Below are positions 1 to 6,947 of a stretch of DNA of 44,938 bases, one piece after another. The stretch's first letter is position 1, and each line of letters starts with the position of its first letter. The DNA is from Bacillota bacterium. Its GTDB lineage: Bacteria; Bacillota; Clostridia; Lachnospirales; Lachnospiraceae. Location of the stretch: the NCBI GenBank assembly GCA_023435645.1, contig JAEYRK010000050.1:1-44938 (forward strand). The letters are read 5' to 3'. Both the position numbers and the translations under genes were made by a program. The notes under the pieces were generated by a model that had not been told where the DNA came from, made no database searches, and saw nothing but the letters and a program-made list of their open reading frames with translations.

Positions 1-765
1 AATGTGATCAAGGATGTCGCCCTCCTAAAGCTGGTGGGTATGAAGCCCATCATCGTGCATGGAGGCGGTAAGGAAATTACGAAATGGCTCAGCCTGCTTG
101 GACATGAATCCACCTTCGTGGAGGGACTCAGGGTCACTGATGAACAGACCATGGAAATCGCGGAAATGGTTCTCGGAAAGGTAAATAAGAATCTGGTCCA
201 GATGCTGGAGAAGCTAGGAGTTAAGGCAGTCGGCATCAGCGGTAAGGATGGTGCTACCCTAAAGGTAGAGAAAAAGCTGGTGAACGGTCAGGATATCGGT
301 ATGGTCGGAAACATCAAAGAGGTGAATGTGGAGCTGATCAATACCCTGATTGATAATGATTTTGTTCCGGTGATTTCACCGATCGGCTTGGATGATAGCT
401 TCCAGAACTATAACATCAATGCGGATGATGCGGCTTGTGCTGTGGCAACAGCCATTAGGGCGGAAAAGCTGGCCTTCCTTACGGACATTGAGGGGGTCTA
501 TCAGGACCCTCAGGATAAGAGTACCCTGATATCCGTACTGACCCTGGAAAAAGCGGATGAGCTCTTAGACAGCGGTTATATCGGAGGGGGTATGCTCCCT
601 AAGCTAAAGAACTGTGTTGACGCAGTAAGGAATGGGGTATCCCGAGTACATATCCTGGACGGCAGAATGGAGCATTGCCTCTTACTGGAGTTCTTTACGA
701 ACCGAGGGATTGGAACTGCGATCATCCATAGAGAGAAAATCTTTGAAAATGAAACCGTAAACTAG
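1..765 (+). CDS. argB: Acetylglutamate kinase (5'-truncated by window edge)
   Basis: Phosphorylates N-acetyl-L-glutamate with ATP, the second step of cytoplasmic arginine/ornithine synthesis. The reading frame is already open at base 1 and the first visible residues align with about residue 45 of normal 290-300 residue enzymes, so the true start lies outside the window; the GTG at 4 is an internal valine. Visible family signatures are HGGGKEI near the left edge (nucleotide/substrate glycine loop), the NADDAACAVA segment and LTDIEGV, followed by GGMLPKL in the C-terminal third, all typical of the amino acid kinase fold. argD follows 53 bp downstream, so the pair is the tail of an arg operon. 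Feedback by arginine is known for some members but cannot be judged here. Identity is secure; only the N-terminus is missing. Confidence 0.96.
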   Translation, partial: NVIKDVALLKLVGMKPIIVHGGGKEITKWLSLLGHESTFVEGLRVTDEQTMEIAEMVLGKVNKNLVQMLEKLGVKAVGISGKDGATLKVEKKLVNGQDIGMVGNIKEVNVELINTLIDNDFVPVISPIGLDDSFQNYNINADDAACAVATAIRAEKLAFLTDIEGVYQDPQDKSTLISVLTLEKADELLDSGYIGGGMLPKLKNCVDAVRNGVSRVHILDGRMEHCLLLEFFTNRGIGTAIIHREKIFENETVN

Positions 766-818
766 CATGGTTCCGGCTTTGCCATTCCCGGGCAGGACAG
801 CAGGAGAGAGGATGTAGT

Positions 819-2012
819 ATGAAAACGAAGCAATTGATTGAGCAGGCAGAACAGCTGCTGATGCATACCTATAACCGGTTCCAAATCGTTCTGGATCAGG
901 GGGAGGGCTTATACCTATCCGATATAGAGGGCAAGAAATACTTGGATTTTGCGGCAGGAATTGCTGTATTTGCGCTTGGCTATGGGAATCTGGCCTTTCA
1001 TAACACCTTAAAGGCACAGATTGATAAGCTTTTGCATACCTCTAATTATTATTACAATGTACCCTCCATTGAGGCTGCAGCGAAATTAATAAAGGCCTCA
1101 GGAATGGATCGCGTCTTTTTTACAAGCAGCGGTACAGAGGCGATTGAGGGTGCCATTAAGCTCGCCAGAAAATACTATTATAGCAAGCATGGAGTAGCAG
1201 ATAGCCAAATTATCTCTATGGGGCACTCCTTTCACGGAAGGAGTATGGGGGCCTTAAGTGTCACCGGAACCAAGAAGTATAGGGAAGCCTTTGAGCCCCT
1301 GATTGGCGGGGTGGTATTCGCCGAATTTAATAATCTTGACAGTGTGAGGAGCCTGATTACTGATCATACCAGTGCTATACTACTTGAGCCAATCCAGGGA
1401 GAGGGTGGCATCTATCCGGCGAAGCCTGAGTTTATGGAGGGAATCCGTAAGCTTTGTGATGAAAAGGATATCCTGCTCATTCTGGATGAAATTCAATGCG
1501 GTATGGGAAGGACCGGGGCAATGTTCGCATATCAAAAATATCATATTAAGCCGGATATCATTACCTGTGCCAAAGCCCTTGGCTGCGGAGTTCCGGTAGG
1601 AGCCTTTGCAGCTACGGAGAAGGTGGCGAAGGCATTTGAGCCCGGTGATCATGGAACCACCTATGGTGGCAATCCATTTGTAACTGCTGCAGTCAGTAAG
1701 GTGTTTGATTTATATGACGAGCTGGGGCTTTTAGATAAGGTTAATAAAACGGCTCCATACCTAGCACAGAAGCTTCAGGGGCTTGCGAATAAGTATTCCT
1801 TCATCAAGGAGCACCGGGGGGAAGGGTTGATGCAAGGACTGGAATTTACGATAGAAGTAAAGGGTATCATCAATGAAGCGATGAACTCCGGATTGATCCT
1901 GATTGCGGCGGGAAGTCATATCATCCGATTTATACCGCCGCTGGTGGTTGAAGAAAAGCATATTGATGAAATGATAGCCATACTGGATGGGGTATTAGGA
2001 AGGCTGGAATAA
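819..2012 (+). CDS. argD: Acetylornithine aminotransferase
   Basis: PLP-dependent class III aminotransferase of 397 residues, a normal length, converting N-acetylglutamate semialdehyde to N-acetylornithine. The ATG at 819 follows AGGAGAGAGG at 802-811. Seen in the sequence: the SSGTEAIEGAIKLAR phosphate-binding region, HSFHGRSMGALS, the DEIQCGMGRTG segment that carries the cofactor aspartate, and CAKALGCGVPVGA, in which Lys252 should form the Schiff base. It lies directly after argB, which favours the acetylornithine enzyme over ornithine or GABA aminotransferases of the same family; in some organisms the same enzyme also acts on succinyl-diaminopimelate. A hairpin 45 bp after the stop probably ends the operon. 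Confidence 0.95.
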   Translation: MKTKQLIEQAEQLLMHTYNRFQIVLDQGEGLYLSDIEGKKYLDFAAGIAVFALGYGNLAFHNTLKAQIDKLLHTSNYYYNVPSIEAAAKLIKASGMDRVFFTSSGTEAIEGAIKLARKYYYSKHGVADSQIISMGHSFHGRSMGALSVTGTKKYREAFEPLIGGVVFAEFNNLDSVRSLITDHTSAILLEPIQGEGGIYPAKPEFMEGIRKLCDEKDILLILDEIQCGMGRTGAMFAYQKYHIKPDIITCAKALGCGVPVGAFAATEKVAKAFEPGDHGTTYGGNPFVTAAVSKVFDLYDELGLLDKVNKTAPYLAQKLQGLANKYSFIKEHRGEGLMQGLEFTIEVKGIINEAMNSGLILIAAGSHIIRFIPPLVVEEKHIDEMIAILDGVLGRLE

Positions 2013-2057
2013 AAATTCCAAATATATTGCATAGATTTCTGGATAATGGGGATGTTA

Positions 2058-2100
2058 AAGCAGGAAGAATAGCAGAAGGCTATCCTTCCTGCTTCTTCCC
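2058..2100 (+). terminator. Probable terminator of arg operon
   Basis: A 10 bp perfect stem (2058-2067 with 2085-2094), one A.C mismatch, then 5 more pairs (2069-2073 with 2079-2083) closing a 5-base loop, followed by CTTCCC. The stem is strong but the U-tract is weak. It sits between argD and an unrelated gene, which suits transcription termination. Confidence 0.6.
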
Positions 2101-2162
2101 GTGTGCCCTGTGGCATGTTCTCACGACAGATCACAAACCATTCCAGAAAGGCTTACATTCAT

Positions 2163-2597
2163 ATGTGGGGAATCCTAATCGCAATTCTTTCCGGTGCTCT
2201 GATGAGCACACAAGGTGTATTTAATACAGGAGTTACCAAGCAGACCGGCATCTGGGTCTGTGCCAGCTTCGTTCAATTTACTGCGCTGTTGGTATGCCTT
2301 GCAGCCTGGTTTACTACAGGGAGGCAGGGTAGCTTTGCAGCCCTCTTCAGGATCGATCATAAGTATATGCTCCTGGGAGGGGTGATCGGAGCTATGATCA
2401 CCTATACCGTAATCAGGAGTGTGGATGTGCTGGGGCCCGCCAGAGCGAACATGTTCATTATTACCTCCCAGCTACTTGTGGCCTATTTATTTGAACTGCT
2501 TGGCTTATGTGGGACAGAAAGAGCTCCCTTTGAGCTTAGAAAGCTGCTCGGACTGGTCTTCGTACTGGCTGGTATCATTATATTTAAATGGAAATAA
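2163..2597 (+). CDS. DMT-family (YdcZ/DUF606-like) membrane protein
   Basis: Small integral membrane protein of 144 residues with four hydrophobic segments (about residues 2-20, 32-50, 68-85, 120-140), the size and layout of the YdcZ/DUF606 half-length drug/metabolite transporter family, which is thought to work as a dimer. It starts MWGILIAILSGALMSTQGVF, and the GAxxxxQxxFN-type pattern in helix one is family-like. I place the start at the ATG at 2163 (AGAAAGG at 2145-2151); a longer frame from 2103 would add 20 polar residues before helix one and lacks a ribosome site. It stands alone between the arg terminator and comEA. The substrate is unknown. Confidence 0.72.
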   Translation: MWGILIAILSGALMSTQGVFNTGVTKQTGIWVCASFVQFTALLVCLAAWFTTGRQGSFAALFRIDHKYMLLGGVIGAMITYTVIRSVDVLGPARANMFIITSQLLVAYLFELLGLCGTERAPFELRKLLGLVFVLAGIIIFKWK

Positions 2598-2767
2598 CGT
2601 ACAGAAAAAAGTTGCCAATTCTCCGAATTGCCTATTGTAATCATTGTACTGATTATGTAAAATAAGAAATGAATAATCATAAAGGTATAGAGGGTACTTT
2701 TTAAGTCTTTGATGGAATGCATCAGCTAGCCGAAGGGCAGAGAATGCATGGATCGGAGATGAGGATT

Positions 2768-3502
2768 ATGAATAAGAAAACCATGGTAATGCTGGGTACC
2801 GGCTTTCTCCTGATTGCTGCGGGAGTAGGCTATTATTACACCTATCCGGGAAGGGGAAGTGCTACACCGGTAATAACAGCTTTGACGGAGCCGAACCAAG
2901 CCTCCATCAGTAACATACAGGCGGATATGGATAGACTCCCGGAAGCAGCTCAAACAGCTGCAGCCATAGGAAAGACACAAGGAGAAGCTACTAAGCTGGG
3001 ACAAGAAGGCTATCCTCCAGGACAAGCGCTTGGAGCAGCTTCAGACAGTACCGATTTCTATATTCATCTGTGCGGTGCAGTCCGTAAGCCGGCCGTATAC
3101 CGGGTAGGGGCAGGAGCCAGGCTTGTGGATGTGATTGCACTGGCAGAAGGCTTGACAGAAGCGGCAGCCGGGGATTATATTAATCAGGCGATGCTGCTTG
3201 CGGATGGTCAACGAATTTATATCCCTACGAAGGATGAGCTGAAAGGGCTTAGCCCCGAGGAATTTATTGTGGGAGAGGTCGCTATTAAAGAAGAGGAGAC
3301 CAAACAAAGGCTGGTGAATATTAACCGGGCGGGGGCCGGGGAGCTGATGGAGCTTCCGGGGATCGGAGAGGCGAAGGCTGAGAGTATCATCGCTTATCGG
3401 AATGCCAACGGAGCATTTACAGCCCTTGAGGAGCTGATGCAGGTCCCGGGGATCAAAGAAGGCTTGTTCGGTCAGATTGTAGCCTATATTACAGTAGAAT
3501 AG
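2768..3502 (+). CDS. comEA: ComEA family DNA-binding protein
   Basis: Membrane-anchored DNA receptor of the natural transformation apparatus. From the ATG at 2768 the protein has 244 residues: a positively charged start and one signal-anchor helix (about residues 5-24), a variable linker, an SLBB-like domain (IHLCGAVRKPAVYRV to RIYIP, about residues 95-155), and a C-terminal helix-hairpin-helix pair (VNINRAGAGELMELPGIG and LMQVPGIKEG) that binds duplex DNA without sequence preference. In-frame ATGs at 2717, 2744 and 2759 are alternatives; GGAG at 2755-2758 lies 9 bases before the chosen ATG. comEC lies about 3.4 kb downstream, which supports a competence role, although many Clostridia carry these genes without demonstrated transformation. 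Confidence 0.88.
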   Translation: MNKKTMVMLGTGFLLIAAGVGYYYTYPGRGSATPVITALTEPNQASISNIQADMDRLPEAAQTAAAIGKTQGEATKLGQEGYPPGQALGAASDSTDFYIHLCGAVRKPAVYRVGAGARLVDVIALAEGLTEAAAGDYINQAMLLADGQRIYIPTKDELKGLSPEEFIVGEVAIKEEETKQRLVNINRAGAGELMELPGIGEAKAESIIAYRNANGAFTALEELMQVPGIKEGLFGQIVAYITVE

Positions 3503-3514
3503 TTTTGTGCAGCT

Positions 3515-3535
3515 GGTTATAACTTAGGTTATAAC
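3515..3535 (+). promoter_or_regulatory. Tandem palindromic operator-like repeat before response regulator
   Basis: GGTTATAAC occurs at 3515-3523 and again at 3527-3535, start-to-start distance 12 bp. Each contains GTTATAAC, which is its own reverse complement. The position between comEA and the response regulator gene suggests a regulator binding site or overlapping -10 elements. Function is inferred only. Confidence 0.4.
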
Positions 3536-3550
3536 ATAATGATAAATTTC

Positions 3551-3571
3551 TGGAGGCTGTCAAGGCCTCCA
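3551..3571 (+). other. Hairpin upstream of response regulator
   Basis: A 7 bp perfect inverted repeat (TGGAGGC at 3551-3557 and GCCTCCA at 3565-3571) with a 7-base loop. No T-run follows, so it may be a weak terminator after comEA or a leader structure just before the ribosome site GAGGTGGAG of the response regulator. Confidence 0.4.
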
Positions 3572-3589
3572 TATAAATGAGGTGGAGAA

Positions 3590-4285
3590 ATGGCGAAGAA
3601 AGTACTTGTGGTGGATGATGAGAAATTGATTGTGAAGGGAATACGCTTCAGCCTGGAACAGGATGGCATGGAGGTGGATTGTGCCTATGATGGTGAAGAA
3701 GCACTGGAGGCCGCAAGGAAGAAGGAATATGATGTTATACTGCTGGATGTGATGCTACCTAAGCTTTCCGGCTTTGATGTATGCCAGCAGATTCGTGAAT
3801 TTTCCACCATGCCGATTATTATGCTGACGGCTAAGGGTGATGATATGGACAAGATATTGGGACTGGAATACGGTGCCGATGACTATATTACCAAGCCCTT
3901 CAATATCCTGGAAGTAAAGGCCAGAATTAAGGCAATCATGCGCCGTAGCGGAAGGAATACCCCGGCAGTGGCTGAAAGTAAGTCCGTTACCTTTGGTGAT
4001 ATGAAGATAGATTGTGAGAACAGAAGGGTTTACATTGGGGGCAAGGAAGTGAATCTTACTGCCAAGGAATTTGATCTGCTGGAGCTGCTGGTGTTCAATC
4101 CGAATAAGGTTTACAGTAGAGAGAATCTGCTGAATATCGTATGGGGCTATGATTATCCGGGAGATGTCAGGACAGTGGATGTCCACATCAGAAGACTTCG
4201 TGAAAAGATAGAAAGCAATCCGAGTGAACCAAAATATATACATACAAAATGGGGTGTTGGCTATTTTTTCCAGGATCAGGACTAA
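3590..4285 (+). CDS. OmpR/PhoB-family response regulator
   Basis: Two-component response regulator of 231 residues. The receiver domain (1-120) shows the acidic pair D9/D10, phospho-acceptor D53 in LLDVMLP, T80 and K102 in YITKPF. The C-terminal winged-helix domain (about 133-229) has the usual LTAKEFDLLELL and VDVHIRRLREKIE segments, including the VRTVDVHI recognition region common to WalR/PhoP-like members. A GAGGTGGAG ribosome site precedes the ATG. The sensor kinase begins in the last codons of this gene, so they are translationally linked and surely a pair. Targets are unknown; candidates within view are the GerMN and com genes beside it. Calling it WalR or PhoP would go beyond the evidence. 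Confidence 0.93.
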   Translation: MAKKVLVVDDEKLIVKGIRFSLEQDGMEVDCAYDGEEALEAARKKEYDVILLDVMLPKLSGFDVCQQIREFSTMPIIMLTAKGDDMDKILGLEYGADDYITKPFNILEVKARIKAIMRRSGRNTPAVAESKSVTFGDMKIDCENRRVYIGGKEVNLTAKEFDLLELLVFNPNKVYSRENLLNIVWGYDYPGDVRTVDVHIRRLREKIESNPSEPKYIHTKWGVGYFFQDQD

Positions 4286-5696
4286 ATTACGTTTCCTAAA
4301 TAGCATGCGTATCTACATGCTGCTGATTTTTATCGTGGTAGGTGTGGTACCGCTAGGCTTATTTTCAAGTCTGCTATTGGGTAACTATGAAAACAGAACA
4401 ATCAGCAACAGAATGACCGATCTTCAGAATCGGGCGAATATTCTTGGCAATATGCTTCAGAAAACAGGCTATCTGACCATGGCTGAGGTTCCTGAGATTG
4501 AGACTGAGGTTGCAAGAATGGCTGAGATTTATCGCGGCAAGATTCTGATTATCAATAATAATTTAAATATTGTAAATGATTCTTACGGGTTGGAGACCGG
4601 TAAGTATTTGATATCTAAAGAAGTACTTCAATGCTTTAACGGTGTAATTAATAAGAATTATGACAAGGAAAACCAATATATCAGAATTGTCTATCCGATC
4701 AAGGACACACTTTCCGTGGACACAATCGGTGTTATTATTATGAATTCGTCCACAAAAGACGTTCAGGTCATTTTAAACAGCCTGGAGCAAAGGGCTGTCT
4801 TATTCTTAATCACTCTTTCGGTAATCATTGTCGCATTTGCCATCTATTTCTCCGGGAAATTAATCAAACCCCTGACCTCCGTCGTGAGTTCCATTGACCG
4901 TCTGACCGAAGGCTTTATGGATGAGAAGCTGTCGATTAAGGGGTATTATGAGGTTGAGAAGATATCCGATTCCTTCAACCACATGGTTTCTCGTCTGCAG
5001 AAGCTGGAGAATTCCAGACAGGAGTTTGTGTCCAATGTATCCCATGAGTTGAAAACCCCGATTACCTCAATTAAGGTTCTGGCAGATTCCCTCATTATGC
5101 AGGAGGATGCACCGGTGGAGCTATATCGTGAATTCCTGACGGATATCACAGATGAAATCGAGCGGGAGAATAAGATCATCAACGACCTATTGTCCCTCGT
5201 TAAGCTGGATAAAACAGCAGGGGACATGAATATTACCACAATAAATATTAATGAGCTGCTGGAGCAAATCTTAAAGCGACTGCGTCCGATTGCAAAGAAA
5301 CGGAACATCGAGATGATCTTCGAAAGCTTCCGTCCGGTAATCGCAGAGGTGGATGAGGTAAAATTATCCCTGGCGATTTCAAACCTGATTGAAAATGCAG
5401 TGAAGTACAATGTGGAAGACGGATGGGTCCGGGTATCCTTAAATGCAGATCATAAATATTTCTATGTTAAGATATCAGACTCCGGTATTGGCATACCTGA
5501 GGAAGCACAGGATTTTATCTTCGAAAGATTCTATCGTGTGGACAAAGCAAGATCCAGGGAATCCGGGGGTACCGGACTTGGACTTGCAATCACCAAGAAT
5601 GTTATTCAGATGCATCGGGGAGCAATTAAGGTTTATAGTAAGGAAAGTGAAGGTACCACCTTCAATGTGAGAATCCCGCTAAATTACATTGCTTAA
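4254..5696 (+). CDS. Sensor histidine kinase (HAMP-HisKA-HATPase)
   Basis: Membrane sensor kinase, 480 residues from the GTG at 4254. Order: TM1 (about 20-40), extracellular sensor region (40-178), TM2 (about 180-202), HAMP (KLIKPLTSVVSSIDRL onward), HisKA with phospho-accepting His264 in VSHELKTPITSIK, then HATPase_c with the N box (NLIENAVKYN), G1 (DSGIGIP), F box (FERFYRVDKARS) and G2 (GTGLGLAI). Start is uncertain: GTG at 4224, GTG at 4254 or ATG at 4305 are all in frame and none has a convincing ribosome site; the overlap with the regulator gene suggests coupled translation. Partner is the regulator just upstream. The signal sensed is unknown. Confidence 0.92.
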   Translation: MLAIFSRIRTKLRFLNSMRIYMLLIFIVVGVVPLGLFSSLLLGNYENRTISNRMTDLQNRANILGNMLQKTGYLTMAEVPEIETEVARMAEIYRGKILIINNNLNIVNDSYGLETGKYLISKEVLQCFNGVINKNYDKENQYIRIVYPIKDTLSVDTIGVIIMNSSTKDVQVILNSLEQRAVLFLITLSVIIVAFAIYFSGKLIKPLTSVVSSIDRLTEGFMDEKLSIKGYYEVEKISDSFNHMVSRLQKLENSRQEFVSNVSHELKTPITSIKVLADSLIMQEDAPVELYREFLTDITDEIERENKIINDLLSLVKLDKTAGDMNITTININELLEQILKRLRPIAKKRNIEMIFESFRPVIAEVDEVKLSLAISNLIENAVKYNVEDGWVRVSLNADHKYFYVKISDSGIGIPEEAQDFIFERFYRVDKARSRESGGTGLGLAITKNVIQMHRGAIKVYSKESEGTTFNVRIPLNYIA

Positions 5697-5747
5697 CAGG
5701 AATGAGATATCATCCTGTCAGAACCGGACATTAGGATGGAGGATACT

Positions 5748-6671
5748 ATGAAGAAGCTGTTAGGCTTGAGTCTTTTGCTTTTCATTCTTATGGTAGCCCT
5801 TGCCGGCTGCGGAAAGAATGGGAAACAGGAGAATCAAAAAGCAAGCTATAATATCTATTACCTCGATACAAAATCCTCCGGGATTGTCAGTGAGAGCTAT
5901 GAGCCCACGGAAACCACAAAGGAGGCCCTGGTGGAGGAGCTTTTTCGCGCGCTGAAAACAGAACCCAAGAATATGGTTTATAAAAGAGCGTTATCGGATA
6001 CGATTGCAATGAAAGAATATTTCTTTAGTGACGATAATAGCCTGACAATCAATTTTGAAGCAAACTATAGTGAGTTGAAAGGGATTCCTGAGGTTCTATG
6101 TCGTGCTACCATCGTAAAGACCTTAAGCCAAATACCCGGTGTGGATTACATCATTTTTAATGTAAATAGTCAACCGCTCATTGATTCCAATGGAATTAAG
6201 ATCGGGTTAATGACGGCGGGAGATTTCATCGAGACCATCGGTGCGGAGACAAATTATAAGGTGACATTATACTATGGAGCAGAAGGCGGTGAAACCCTGG
6301 TAGCTACCAATTCGGTGATAGAATACACCGGAAGCGGTTCAATTGAAGAGATTGTTATCAATCAGCTGATCAATGGACCGATCGCTCTGGGAATGTATAA
6401 AACCATACCGGAGGGAACTACCCTCTTGAATGTGAACAGCAGGGAAGGTGTTTGCTATATCGACTTTAATGAGAAATTCCTGGATCCCATCCCGGGAATC
6501 TCGGAAGAAGCTACCATCTATTCCATTGTGAATTCACTGGTTGAGCTTCCCGATATCAGTAAGGTGCAATTTCAGATTAATGGGAAGCTGGTGGAGAAGT
6601 TCCGCGACTATTCACCCTTCAATGGATTCTTTGAGCGTAATCTGGATATCATTGAACCCGGTAGTAAATAG
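5748..6671 (+). CDS. Lipoprotein with two GerMN domains
   Basis: Secreted lipoprotein of 307 residues. The signal peptide ends in the lipobox LAGC with Cys21 as the lipidated residue. Two repeats follow, about residues 36-150 and 175-295, each with the GerMN pattern (a YY-containing strand, a helix with xxxLVEELFRAL or EEIVINQLINGP, a threonine/aspartate-rich NFxxxY or YIDFNEKF strand, and a closing V-F-xxN strand). GerM in Bacillus is tied to spore engulfment and germination; here that role is inference. ATG 5748 is preferred over 5736 because GGATGGAGG at 5734-5742 lies just before it. It follows the kinase by 51 bp, so it is probably co-transcribed and may act in the same signalling route at the cell surface. 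Confidence 0.85.
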   Translation: MKKLLGLSLLLFILMVALAGCGKNGKQENQKASYNIYYLDTKSSGIVSESYEPTETTKEALVEELFRALKTEPKNMVYKRALSDTIAMKEYFFSDDNSLTINFEANYSELKGIPEVLCRATIVKTLSQIPGVDYIIFNVNSQPLIDSNGIKIGLMTAGDFIETIGAETNYKVTLYYGAEGGETLVATNSVIEYTGSGSIEEIVINQLINGPIALGMYKTIPEGTTLLNVNSREGVCYIDFNEKFLDPIPGISEEATIYSIVNSLVELPDISKVQFQINGKLVEKFRDYSPFNGFFERNLDIIEPGSK

Positions 6672-6674
6672 AGT

Positions 6675-6710
6675 ACTGCCCTAGGGAAAATAAGGTTTCC
6701 CCAGGGCAGT
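6675..6710 (+). terminator. Probable terminator after GerMN gene
   Basis: ACTGCCCT at 6675-6682 pairs with AGGGCAGT at 6703-6710; after one A.C mismatch GGGAAA pairs with TTTCCC around a 6-base loop. The stem is very stable and begins 4 bases after the stop codon, but the following TATCATAG is a poor U-tract. Confidence 0.6.
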
Positions 6711-6787
6711 TATCATAGCTGATGAAGCAAGCAGCCTATAGTGTTTTTGAGCTCTACACTCATCGAATCCATTTGCTTCAATGAAAT

Positions 6788-6907
6788 CGTAGTTCATCAT
6801 CTCTTAGGTCTTATGATACCTTAGCTCTTATCAAATCTTAGTCCATATCATACTTAGTCCAAAGGATATCTTAGTTATTTTCTATCTTAGTTTATTCTCA
6901 TGCTTTA
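6788..6907 (+). repeat. Degenerate 16-17 bp tandem repeat with CTTAG core
   Basis: CTTAG begins at 6803, 6820, 6837, 6853, 6870 and 6886, with CTTTAG at 6903 and a weaker CGTAG at 6788. Successive spacings are 15, 17, 17, 16, 17, 16 and 17 bp. A rough unit is CTTAGTCCATATCATA. The array fills most of the non-coding stretch 6711-6934 between the terminator and the comEC ribosome site. Whether it is a protein-binding array or a decayed minisatellite cannot be told from sequence alone. Confidence 0.75.
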
Positions 6908-6947
6908 GAGATTCCATATAGTATTGAATAGAATAGGGGGCGATTCT

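Noticed and set aside
4..6. GTG as the start of argB
   Set aside because: The residues after it align to an internal part of the family; the gene is simply cut by the window edge.
3755..4306. Open frame of 183 codons on the minus strand across the response regulator
   Set aside because: It lies wholly against a well-conserved gene, has no ribosome site and no recognisable domain; coding-strand codon bias explains it.
6788..6907. CRISPR-like reading of the CTTAG array, and of the 19 bp array at 24132
   Set aside because: Units are too short and have no constant repeat/variable spacer structure; no cas genes are present.
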